Shown here in pieces: positions 36,880 to 45,074 of a stretch of 64,000 nucleotides of DNA (its first letter is position 1; each line of letters starts with the position of its first letter). The stretch covers positions 4,960,001-5,024,000 of the forward strand of contig JALGAS010000003.1 of the NCBI GenBank assembly GCA_023078685.1, given 5' to 3'. The position numbers and the translations under genes are program-made. The notes beneath the pieces are model-generated. The model searched no databases, was not told the DNA's origin, and saw only the letters and a list, made by a program, of their open reading frames with translations. Source of the DNA: Neopestalotiopsis rosae (taxonomy: Eukaryota; Ascomycota; Sordariomycetes; Amphisphaeriales; Sporocadaceae).

Positions 36880-37404
36880 TTCTTCTTAGGTTTATGAAGA
36901 CGGACTTTAAGGGTAACGGTTTTTTCTTGGTTGGTGGTGATTTGCGATGCGCAATGAATTGATGGTGTCGCGAAAGTATCAAAAGTTCGAGGCAGCGGCC
37001 GAATTTCGATTTTCCTGTGGGATTAGTCGTTGTGGAAAGCGCCCCACTATTCCCTGGGCTATGAGTGGGGCTTGGTAGGTCTTGCGCCAAGTTTGAGCTG
37101 AAGCTGCTTCTATGGACAGCCACTCAGCTGCGTGCGATTTTAGCCCCCATTCTCAATTTACCACTGTAAGACATAACTTTCACTGAAACATTTCGCTTGA
37201 TGCACGCAATACGACACTCAGTATGATGTACTTCAATGGTATTCAATTTGTTACAAATGAAATGTCAAATACGCTAAAAGGAGAGCCATTAAATGGATGC
37301 TGTCCTCAAATGGATCAGGCGAGCGAGTGTAAGGTTTGTAGCCTGTATCTTCAAGGCCTTCAAAGCCGAGTCTCAACACTCCAGCTGCCAGTTTGAGGCA
37401 CTCA
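36880..37404. other. Intergenic, RPP0 5' flank
   Basis: Contains the RPP0 promoter/leader (minus strand) and the 3' flank of the next minus-strand gene. No other feature was recognised. Confidence 0.4.
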
Positions 37405-38715
37405 TCAAAATCTGCCCTTGGCACGGTCACATTCTTCGAGAAACTTGTACACCCCTTCCAGACCCTCGAACTCTTCGGAACAGTGCTCACCTGAACTGAA
37501 AGGTTGAGATTCGGTCTCGTAGCCTTCTGTTTCTGGTGATGCGAGCCAGGGATTGTCCTCGATATCGCTGAACGCTTCGAAAAGCTCGTGCTCTTGCAAG
37601 GAACTTCCCAGCGAACGCAATGAGCCACCAGGAGATGTCGAGAGAACTGACTCTTCAGGTTCTGCGTCGGGGGCAACTGGGAATTTCAAGGCTACTGACA
37701 CACCAGTCTCAACATGAAAGTCAGCATCTTCCCTCACAATGCCTCGACTGAGCCCGAGGTCATCCAAGAGCGATTCAACTGTCTCAGCGTCAACACCAGG
37801 AAATCGGACCCGAAGGATATGGCCCTTCTCAAGTTGTATCGGCAAATCCCCAAGGGCGGATAACTTTTTGATATCTGACAAGACCGCCGTCAGATCTTTT
37901 AGAGCACGACCAAAGTCAACAGACAAAACATCGAGGAATCCTTCCGTGTTGAGGGTGGTGGCGTCAACAGCTGCGACCTCCTTGCTCTTGGTGGTAAAGG
38001 GCATGGCTGCAGCCAAGGGGCTGAGAGCAGTGACGGTTGGGTTCAGAGTAAAGTCGACATAGGAGCCAGGCATGATCCGAGGCACTGATGCGAGCTTGCG
38101 CGAGGTCTCCTCTTGAAGAGATGAAACGGCGCGATATTGCTTCTCGCCACGAGCATTGACTCCGTTGAACTGTGCCTTTTGGCCCGAAATCCAGAAGGCC
38201 CGGACGGCAGACGACACGTTTTGCACAACCTGCGCTTGAGAGGCCGGTGCATGGGAAAAGTATCGAGCTCCGCCGATCCGACCACCCAGACCGTAACCAC
38301 CAGCAGTACGAGGCAGAGCACCTCCAGTGAGATTTGGACGCAGGGTGCTTGCAAATGGAGCCCGTCCAGTCATTTGAGAGACGGCACGGCCTGTCTTGGT
38401 GCTCATGAACTTGGTGCGGTCAACCCATACTGGGGCGTCAGTGCGGCCAGTGGTGATGAAGCGGCGGACCGCAGCGTCGATGTTCTTGTAAGTAGAGTTG
38501 GAATACCATCTCCGACTCTTTTGCTGGCGCAACAGAGCCGAGGGATGAATAGGTTGTCGAGGGCGTGTTCTTGCAAATGCTGGCTCCAAGGCCGTGTTGA
38601 CCGGTCGAAGTGCTGCTGCCAGCTTCTTCCGGACCAACTTGGAAGCCTTATAAGCGGTAGTACGGACCAGCCGCATAGCGACTGGGCCCAATACTCCGCC
38701 CATTCCGGCAACCAT
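37405..38715 (-). CDS. Conserved fungal protein, probably mitochondrial, function unknown
   Basis: Single exon. The longest open frame starts at a non-ATG codon at 38799; the first real ATG is at 38715 (MVAGMGGVLGPVAMRLVR), in good context, giving 436 residues. The first 200 residues are rich in Arg, Ala and Thr and nearly free of acids (KASKLVRKKLAAALRP; RTRPRQPIHPSALLR), suggesting an organelle-targeted protein, while the C-terminal 100 residues are acidic (DIEDNPWLASPETEGYETE). The central part has conserved-looking segments such as DAPVWVDRTKFMSTKTG and LRVRFPGVDAETVESLL. I do not recognise a characterised family and give no function. Confidence 0.75.
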   Translation of the reverse strand: MVAGMGGVLGPVAMRLVRTTAYKASKLVRKKLAAALRPVNTALEPAFARTRPRQPIHPSALLRQQKSRRWYSNSTYKNIDAAVRRFITTGRTDAPVWVDRTKFMSTKTGRAVSQMTGRAPFASTLRPNLTGGALPRTAGGYGLGGRIGGARYFSHAPASQAQVVQNVSSAVRAFWISGQKAQFNGVNARGEKQYRAVSSLQEETSRKLASVPRIMPGSYVDFTLNPTVTALSPLAAAMPFTTKSKEVAAVDATTLNTEGFLDVLSVDFGRALKDLTAVLSDIKKLSALGDLPIQLEKGHILRVRFPGVDAETVESLLDDLGLSRGIVREDADFHVETGVSVALKFPVAPDAEPEESVLSTSPGGSLRSLGSSLQEHELFEAFSDIEDNPWLASPETEGYETESQPFSSGEHCSEEFEGLEGVYKFLEECDRAKGRF

Positions 38716-39244
38716 CGTGGTGTTTCCAGTTCGCGAAATGTATGCGAACTGAGTATTCAACGAGATGCTTGTATCAACAAGACAGGAGGTGAGTGCCACA
38801 AAGCATCAATAGCTCTCTTAATAACGGGAGGGAGGGCGTGTGTGGCGGTGCTGCTTTTTGCCACAATCAATGCGCTGGACGCTTGAACTGCGGGGCTTAT
38901 CGGGAGAAGCCGTGAGTCCAAGGCTGCACGGCTGCCAGGCCTGCCAGCTGTCAGCTGTGATCCAAGCTTCTCGATAGCTCGGCACCTGCCCAAGTTTCAC
39001 CCGAGCTTGGACCTGGTCCACAAAAAAACACGCGAATTTTCTGGCTTCACTTTTCAAGCACATATCTTTCGAGCTTTCCCTTCTTTCCTTCTTCTCTTCC
39101 GCAACCCAACAAACATCTTCAGCTTTCACGCTCGATTACTCTGCACGCCCATATCGCCGGCGTCTTCCTGGCATGTCCTGGACGCCGGTACTTCGGGTCG
39201 CGAAACATCGGTAAGTCACGCTACACCGGTCTCTCGGTGTGTCC

Positions 39245-39321
39245 TGCTATGATTATCAAACCTTGAACAATCCAAATCTTACACAATTATGGGGAATAAT
39301 ACTCTAGAATTACCCTGAGCA
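39245..39321 (+). ncRNA. snR51: Box C/D snoRNA, guide for 18S rRNA Am (yeast A100; snR51/U57 type)
   Basis: Box C ATGATTA (39249-39255, one base from consensus) and box D CTGA (39315-39318) are flanked by TGC/GCA that can pair. The 13 bases before box D, CTCTAGAATTACC (39302-39314), are a perfect complement of the universal 18S sequence GGTAATTCTAGAG. The base five upstream of box D pairs with the second A of GGTAA, the site methylated in yeast (A100, snR51) and human (A99, U57). The target match is from memory of conserved rRNA sequence. Confidence 0.82.
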
Positions 39322-39555
39322 AATCCTCCAAACTTTTCTCTTTCTTGCACCTGGTGCGACGAACCAGCGCTAACATTGAGAAGATTGCGTGTTTAGGTAG
39401 GTCTTTCGGTCGCTTGCGGCGCGTTTACAGCGTCCGCTCGGTCTCGTTTGGCGCATCTACGAGTTGCCAACTACTTCACTACACAAATCACAAAAGGTTA
39501 GTCGCATTGCATCTCTACCTCGTACCCTACCCCTGCCCACTGCCTCCCCGGGCAG

Positions 39556-39650
39556 TCCTTGAGTGATGAAAAAAACCGACAAATCTAGGGATTCCTCATG
39601 CCGAATACATTATGTGGATTTGTTTAGTTTCAGCCTTGTCTGACTTGGAT
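39556..39650 (+). ncRNA. snR41: Box C/D snoRNA, guide for 18S rRNA Gm (yeast G1126; snR41 type)
   Basis: Perfect box C GTGATGA (39563-39569) and box D CTGA (39640-39643). The bases AGTTTCAGCCTTG (39626-39638) before box D are a 13-base complement of conserved 18S CAAGGCTGAAACT, with a further G-U pair next to box D. The +5 rule points at the first G after CAA, the yeast G1126 site served by snR41. The terminal stem is weak (TCC/GGA plus mismatches). Confidence 0.8.
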
Positions 39651-39753
39651 CACCAAAACTCTATTCTGTGAAGACGATTTGCAATGTACAATCTGCTAAC
39701 TCGCCTTCTCGCAATCAGGTACATATCTATTCCACCATTCCTGTCTATCGTAT

Positions 39754-39886
39754 CCATATGAGGATAGTTTGAACGAACGGGCGGACATATCGAATATCCG
39801 TGGCCTTCTTCCGTGAAAGCGAGGCGTACAAACCTTGTGGGAGAAGAATCATGGTGACTTCTTGTTGAGACTTCGTCAGCTGATGG
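39754..39886 (+). ncRNA. snR70: Box C/D snoRNA, guide for 18S rRNA Cm (yeast C1639; snR70/U43 type)
   Basis: Box C ATGAGGA (39758-39764) and box D CTGA (39880-39883) are bracketed by CCA/TGG. An internal guide ACGGGCGG (39777-39784), followed by ACA where a degenerate box D' is expected, complements CCGCCCGT near the 3' end of 18S rRNA; human U43 carries nearly the same GACGGGCGGACA segment. The D' +5 rule indicates the C of CCGCC, yeast C1639. The length of about 130 nt resembles the long yeast snR70. Confidence 0.68.
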
Positions 39887-39987
39887 TATCTCTTGATGGC
39901 CATCCTTGTACTGCCATACCTGTCAGCAACGTCAACTAACACGGCGCTGCTAGGTAAACATCTTCTGCTCCCGCCCAAGCACATTAT

Positions 39988-40067
39988 AATATGATGAACA
40001 TTATTCACACTGTTTGACCTCGTCTTCGGACTTGGAATGAACATTTAAAACAAAATCTGATTTAATG
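39988..40067 (+). ncRNA. Candidate box C/D snoRNA, target unassigned
   Basis: Perfect box C ATGATGA (39993-39999) and box D CTGA (40059-40062) 60 nt apart, with a few A-T pairs outside. Possible guides upstream of box D (AACATTTAAAACAAAAT) and internally (GACCTCGTCTT before CGGA) did not match any rRNA site I can recall. Confidence 0.5.
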
Positions 40068-40275
40068 AGGTATGTTATTTGTGGATCAAATCGTTCGCAA
40101 CAGCTGCTAATTTGTGAATAGCCTGAGATTAACCTCTGAACAATCATTGCTGCAAATTTCTCGTTTGCACCGTTGCTGACATTTACGTGTCGCTAGGTAT
40201 TGATTTTCGCACTCGTAGAAACCCCAGTCGTCCAAAGCGTAAGTTACAGATTCTCCTATCACGCTATTCACACAC

Positions 40276-40365
40276 AACCTTGAGGATGAGCAATATCCTA
40301 CTTATCTACATTGTCGGAGTTCTACAGTGACGAGACTTTTTCACCTTGGAGAACTGAATGAGGTT
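40276..40365 (+). ncRNA. snR62: Box C/D snoRNA, double guide for two nearby 25S rRNA sites
   Basis: A terminal stem AACCT/AGGTT (40276-40280 with 40361-40365) encloses box C AGGATGA (40283-40289), box D' CGGA (40315-40318), C' GTGACGA (40327-40333) and box D CTGA (40354-40357). The D' guide CTTATCTACATTGT (14 bases) complements 25S/28S ACAATGTAGATAAG and selects the U of CAAU (yeast U1888, human U2824). The D guide TTCACCTTGGAGA complements TCTCCAAGGTGAA, 33 nt upstream in the same rRNA, selecting the C equivalent to human C2791. Both matches rest on remembered conserved rRNA sequence. Confidence 0.8.
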
Positions 40366-40451
40366 CCCATCTTGCACATTATGTATCAGTGTAATGTTCT
40401 TGCGCTGACCATATCTACAGTTGTTTCTAAACGCTGCCTGCGGCGTGATCC

Positions 40452-40536
40452 CATAGTGATGAATACACTTTTTACTTGCATATTTGATCTCGTGTTCATT
40501 GCCGCTACCTCCCGAAGTGATATTATGCTGAAGTGA
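40452..40536 (+). ncRNA. Candidate box C/D snoRNA, target uncertain
   Basis: Box C GTGATGA (40456-40462) and box D CTGA (40528-40531). An internal stretch ATTGCCGCTACCTCCC can pair imperfectly (one mismatch, one G-U) with conserved 18S GGGAGGTAGTGACAAT, followed by a poor D'-like CGAA. It lies at the 3' end of the cluster. Confidence 0.5.
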
Positions 40537-40599
40537 TATGTGCATTTCTGTTCCATGTCGTCAAGTATTGCAAGCTTTCGGCCAATAGATGCATGTCGT

Positions 40600-41630
40600 A
40601 TGTAATTCGGAGACATGGGCAGCCCCAACCCCGCGCTGCACGTTGGCGGCCCCTCTTTTTTGGACCCTGACAAAACACGCATCATCAATCGGTCGGTTAT
40701 CGAGGGAAGACTCCCGCTTTCCGGGCACTTTTGCTGCACGGACACGATACGATAGCGCCGTCCAATTTCTCGATAGCTAGCAATTGACATGATCTCATAG
40801 GCGTTTATAGGGCACATGGCTCCCTTGACAGAGTGGAGTCCCAAACACTCAAAGACACTGAACGGGATGATGTTGAGAAGCGTGATCTATGTTTTGCCTT
40901 TGTTAGTCTGCATCAGAGCGGCGCGATCGATAGACTAATTAATACTTCCGGCCTCCCCCATGGGCCCCAGAATGCTGCCCATCGCCAGGGTCTTTGCAGT
41001 CTCCAGTCTCCAACTAACAAGTCGGTCCTATGAGAGTGCCATTTGGCTCTATCTCAATATATGCAAGCGTGAAGATCGAACCTCTCTCATTCGATCAGAC
41101 CATGAGTCGTAAGACAAAGAAACCACCCCTTTCTGCGGGGTTGAGCTTGTCCTGATTGACTTTTCCGGTGTGGTCAGAACGCTTGCCGACTCGAGGGATT
41201 GTGTAAGCTTCCATGACGTGGAATCATGGGGAGCTTTCCCGCTTTGGTTTTGCGACATCCATGTTGAGTGTACAGCAGAGGCTCGCGGTGGGGTTCAATG
41301 TTCCCCTTGGTCTTACCTCTAAATGGCATTGATTGTTCTATTGGTGAAGTCATCGCTTGGGGACACCAACCATTCAGTCGATGCTTTTCTGCCGTCTGTC
41401 TAGGGGGGGTCTGGAATCTGGGAAGGCATGATGGATGGGCTGATCAAGCCGTTGGCTAGTAGAGCAACATTGAACAGCTTGTCAAGCAATAATACTTAAA
41501 GTCGAAGATTCCCCAATTTCTCCTGCCTCTACATTATCCATCCATACTACGTAAATATTACATTATCAACACTCAGTTAAACTAAGCCAACACTTCCAAA
41601 CAAACTCCAAATTCCAACCAATCTATCAAT
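40600..41630. other. Intergenic between snoRNA cluster and 71-residue gene
   Basis: A T-run after GGCCCCTC at about 40655 may be near the end of the host transcript. The rest shows no gene; a CA-rich leader precedes the ATG at 41631. Confidence 0.4.
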
Positions 41631-41966
41631 ATGGAGAACAACAAGGGTCCCGCTCAACAAGGTGCTGCTGGTTCCAGAAGACGAGTATGTTCACCATTGA
41701 CAATCATTTGTCGGCCCTCGACGTTCGGTCGCTAACTATATTACCCATCCAGAGCTCTGGCCCTGCCTTCGAAGGCCTCATGTCACAGAAGCGATCGAAC
41801 GATCCCTCCTCTTCGGCTAGACGCCAGAGCATCCACGAGCAACGCCCTGCTCCTGGTCTCTTTGGACAGATGTGGCACAAGTGAGTTAATGGCTGTTGCC
41901 CACAGTCTTCTACAACGACTAACACATTCTAGCTTCACTCGTGGCTCTGGAAGCCCCCCGAAGTAA
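41631..41966 (+). CDS. Small basic protein, 71 residues (possibly conidiation-specific Con-8-like)
   Basis: Three exons, 41631-41684, 41753-41880 and 41933-41966, each bounded by good donors (GTATGT, GTGAGT) and acceptors after CTAAC branch points. The joined protein begins MENNKGPAQQGAAGSRRRSS, has the core GPAFEGLMSQKR, and ends FGQMWHNFTRGSGSPPK. Short Ser/Arg-rich proteins with an FGxMWxNFTRG-type end are widespread in filamentous fungi and some are annotated as conidiation-specific protein 8; that label is from memory and unproven here. It is too short and split to show as a single frame. Perfect frame across three exons makes it convincing. Confidence 0.75.
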
Positions 41967-42289
41967 ACACACCGAGACCTCGACACTGTACAATTATTGC
42001 TTTGGAATATTGGCGTTAGAACAGATTTGTTGATAAGACGCGTCAGAATGACATGATGACGGGAATAGGCGTTTCGGCCGCATGTAGATCATTATTATAG
42101 CATCGAGCCTGTTTACACGATGTACAATTACGCACAAATCGAGCCTCGTGATAATTACAATCAATTTTCAGACGTGTTGACACGGTGGTATGCACGATTA
42201 CTGTGTGAAGTAAATCATATTTGCACATCAGGTAAAATATAGGTTAGATTATCAAGGACTGTTGACGATTTATTCCATATGATAATTAT
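41967..42289. other. Intergenic, convergent 3' flanks
   Basis: About 320 bp of AT-rich sequence between opposing stop codons; nothing was recognised. Confidence 0.4.
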
Positions 42290-42982
42290 TCATGCTGTAT
42301 CCATGCCCAGGATATTGTGCAAGTCATCCGAGACATGAAATGGCTTCTCCTCCGGCACTAGACCCCTCGCCACGAGCTCTTGTTCTGAGATATCTGAATC
42401 AGCATCCAACGCTGCTTTCAACGCCTTTGCCCTCTCCGTCACATCTTCAATGCCCACAATCCACCGCTCTATCCACTCGGCAGCCAGCGAGCCACGGATA
42501 CCAATCTGAATGCTCCGGTAATCCAGCCGGCCGAGCCGCGCCGAGCGCTCCGGATCCCACTGAACCTTGACCGCGGCGTCCGCCTTTCCGCCCTCCCCGG
42601 CAGCACTCGTGCCCACCGCGCTCGTAGCGGCGGTTTCCGTTGTTAGGACGGCCCTCTCCAGCAAGCCGACGAAATCCTCGCGCCGCATCTTGAGGGCCAG
42701 GATGCGCTCTTGATCCGCGTCCTTGGCCGCGTAGCCCGAGCGGTACATCATCCAGCACCAGCTCGGCTTGATCCAGGTCATGCGCACTGGCCGGAACAGC
42801 GGCGAGGCGTTGAGGCGCTGGTTTGCGACGGCGCTGGATGCGATCTCCGCGTTGTAGGCTTGGTAGACTGTAATGGTGTGCTCGTCGTATTGGGCGCGGA
42901 TTTGGCGGTAGAGTGGTTTAGATTGAGGATCACGATTTGTTGTGTGATCTGTGAGATCAACTTTGGGCTTGATTTCGGTCAT
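42290..42982 (-). CDS. DUF4291 family protein
   Basis: A single exon for 230 residues. YRQIRAQYDEHTITVYQAYN near the N-terminus, then RMTWIKPSWCWMMYRSGYAAKDADQERILALKM, and later WDPERSARLGRLDYRSIQIGI are the conserved blocks of DUF4291, a family shared by bacteria and fungi with unknown biochemical role. A Thr/Ala/Gly-rich loop (TTETAATSAVGTSAAGEGG) sits in the middle, as often in fungal members. The length fits the family. The patchy fungal distribution suggests old transfer from bacteria, but nothing in base composition shows it here. Confidence 0.9.
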   Translation of the reverse strand: MTEIKPKVDLTDHTTNRDPQSKPLYRQIRAQYDEHTITVYQAYNAEIASSAVANQRLNASPLFRPVRMTWIKPSWCWMMYRSGYAAKDADQERILALKMRREDFVGLLERAVLTTETAATSAVGTSAAGEGGKADAAVKVQWDPERSARLGRLDYRSIQIGIRGSLAAEWIERWIVGIEDVTERAKALKAALDADSDISEQELVARGLVPEEKPFHVSDDLHNILGMDTA

Positions 42983-43928
42983 TTTTGGTGTGTTATTGTA
43001 GGTGTTTGTTGAACAATAGTTACTGTTCCGTGATGCTTGTGTTCGTGATGCACGATGGAATAGTGGAGCGTATACGATGGAGAGTAGTTTCAGACGACAA
43101 CGCAGAATTTAGATTCTACATGTACAAGGAAATACCTCAGTGGTATTGTTTTACACAAAGTAGAGAAGCAGAGGCAGAATTGAGATCTCTTGCGTATTCT
43201 TGTCTTTATAGTGACTTGCTTGGCTAGAGTGTACTCGCCGACTGACTCATACTATAAAGCGCAAAGCACGGGCACCCAGAACAGGTCTTCATGAAGTCCA
43301 ACCAAACGAGCACTAAATCAAATCACATAACACTTGAACCCATATATGTGATGATTAATTATATTCAAATCGCTATGTTGTTGATCCGTAGTACAAGTGT
43401 ACCAAATGGCTCCTTCGATATGGCATTGATGGATACTAGACATGTCGCCTCGGGTAAATGGCAACAACAGAACAGACAGACGACGATACCTGTCTGCCAA
43501 TGTGCGCAACCATCACCAGACAGGCAAATAGGATACGGCGCTAGATACAGATGTTGATTTCGATCCGAATGGCAATGAAATCAATCGAAGGAACGAAGGA
43601 TACCATCCTAAATTGTTTACTTTCTTGTCCGGAGTCTTTAATTATTGACCAATAATGGGAACGCACACCAAGCACAAAGATTTGACGTCTCTCTGAATGT
43701 CAGTCAACGCTACCAGGCAGAGATATCGAGTCTGTACGCATGTGTGAATCACTGCCACAGGACGAGTAGGTGACAATGTCTGTCTAGCGAATGTGAATAA
43801 CACCTATCAGATTAACACATGGCCATGCCCCAAATCATGACATATAAATCCGGATTATCCAGATGCCGGAGGTCTCTCTTCTGACCATCCCATTTCGTAT
43901 CTCCACCACCACACTGCGACTTGCAGCC
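42983..43928. other. Intergenic, divergent 5' flanks
   Basis: Contains the upstream regions of the DUF4291 gene (minus) and the small membrane protein gene (plus). No open frame here looks coding. Confidence 0.4.
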
Positions 43929-44365
43929 ATGGCATCTCCCGAGATCATCTTGTTGATCGTGACCATGTTCATTAGTCTTACGACCATTGCTCTCATCTGC
44001 TACGGCATTTGGCAAATACATGCTTTGAAGAAAGGTATGTCCCCCAACGTCCCTCCAGGCTACAGGGAAGGAACTCTTATTGACACCATGCGGATACAGT
44101 CGCAGATCCCCTTCACCCTATCCGCCTGGCCCGCATGGCTCGCAATCTGCGGTCAGCCACGAGTGCCAGTCGTCCCTCGACCGCTCTCTCAAACAATGAG
44201 CAAACTTTGCCAGGCAGAGCGGCGGAGCCGACACCGGCCAGGCCGTCACGGCCCAGGAGTTGGTCATGGCCTGGACGGGCAATCAGATATTCGGATATTC
44301 CCAGCTCCCCGGAGAGTTGGCAGCCACAGAATGGCAGACCCGATGCGTACCTGCAAGTTGTTTAG
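43929..44365 (+). CDS. Small single-pass membrane protein, unknown function
   Basis: Two exons are proposed, 43929-44034 and 44100-44365, with a 65-bp intron (GTATGT..ATACAG), giving 123 residues. The first exon encodes one long hydrophobic segment (IILLIVTMFISLTTIALICY) followed by KK, a classic membrane anchor. The second exon gives a basic Arg/Ser/Pro-rich tail ending in AYLQVV. The unspliced frame continues for 201 codons from 43863 but then reads low-complexity text, so the spliced model is preferred. No family is recognised; an in-frame ATG at 43863 is another possible start. Confidence 0.5.
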
Positions 44366-45074
44366 GGAGTCAGTGCCACAGAGATCGTCCAGTCATGCAT
44401 TGGCAAACAGTCATGAGGAGGCCATGTATATACAAGAGGTAGCAACTGCGTGGCAATCATCCAAATAGGCAATGGATTCAATAACTGAAGATGACGAGAT
44501 TCCTTAAAAAAGAACAGTGAACGTTGTAGGGAGATGAGGGAGGAAAATGATGCCATGAAGTAGAGCCCGACGTAGACTCGCATCTGGCAGCTCATGGCGA
44601 ACATGGTTGCACATGAGGCTGTTGGCCCGCGTGTCTTGTACGACATACACGATAGCATGGAGTCATCCGATGTGACAGCTTGGGGATCATAGAGAAGCCC
44701 GGCTTGTTATAAGTGCCTAGCTCTACCTCGAAATGCCTTCGTTCCGAATCCGGAGGTTGGACCATCAAACTTTGCCAATGCTGTCGTATTCGGGTCTCTC
44801 GGTGACCGGCCTAGAGGATCGTAGCGGCCAAGGCACTATCGGCGGGCATATCAGATTAGGTTGATGAGGTCCCCATGGATCACACGTCCTTTTCTCTTTC
44901 TCTCATTAATATAATAATTCTAATTCTTGCTAACAAAAGAGAAAGAAAAAATGGATGAAGAGATAATCATATTACTTAGAGAAGTTCTTTGATATATTTG
45001 TTATTTTAAATTTCTACGCCTTTTCATTATTTTTGGTTTCCAGGCGCATATATCTGCTTGTTTGCGCTGACGCA
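44366..45074. other. Intergenic with AT-rich patch
   Basis: The stretch 44890-45030 is AT-rich, and a short imperfect inverted pair (CTTTTCTCTTTCTC near 44889, AGAGAAAG near 44939) flanks it. No gene was seen. Confidence 0.35.

Larger units (their letters stand above)
39150..40600 (+). ncRNA. Putative non-coding host transcript of a box C/D snoRNA cluster
   Basis: No protein-coding frame of substance exists here, yet GT..AG splice-like signals recur: donors GTAAGT at 39211 and GTTAGT at 39497, acceptors TTTAG at 39396, CAG at 39718 (branch GCTAAC), GCTAG near 39950 (branch CAACTAAC), and CTACAG near 40408. Between them lie box C/D snoRNAs listed separately, each placed as in intron-encoded snoRNA hosts. 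Ends and exon borders are approximate. Fungal snoRNAs are known to occur in such clusters and to be released by debranching and exonuclease trimming. Confidence 0.7.

Noticed and set aside
44889..44956. Short inverted pair around an AT-rich patch, possible MITE
   Set aside because: Only about eight bases pair clearly and no target duplication is visible.
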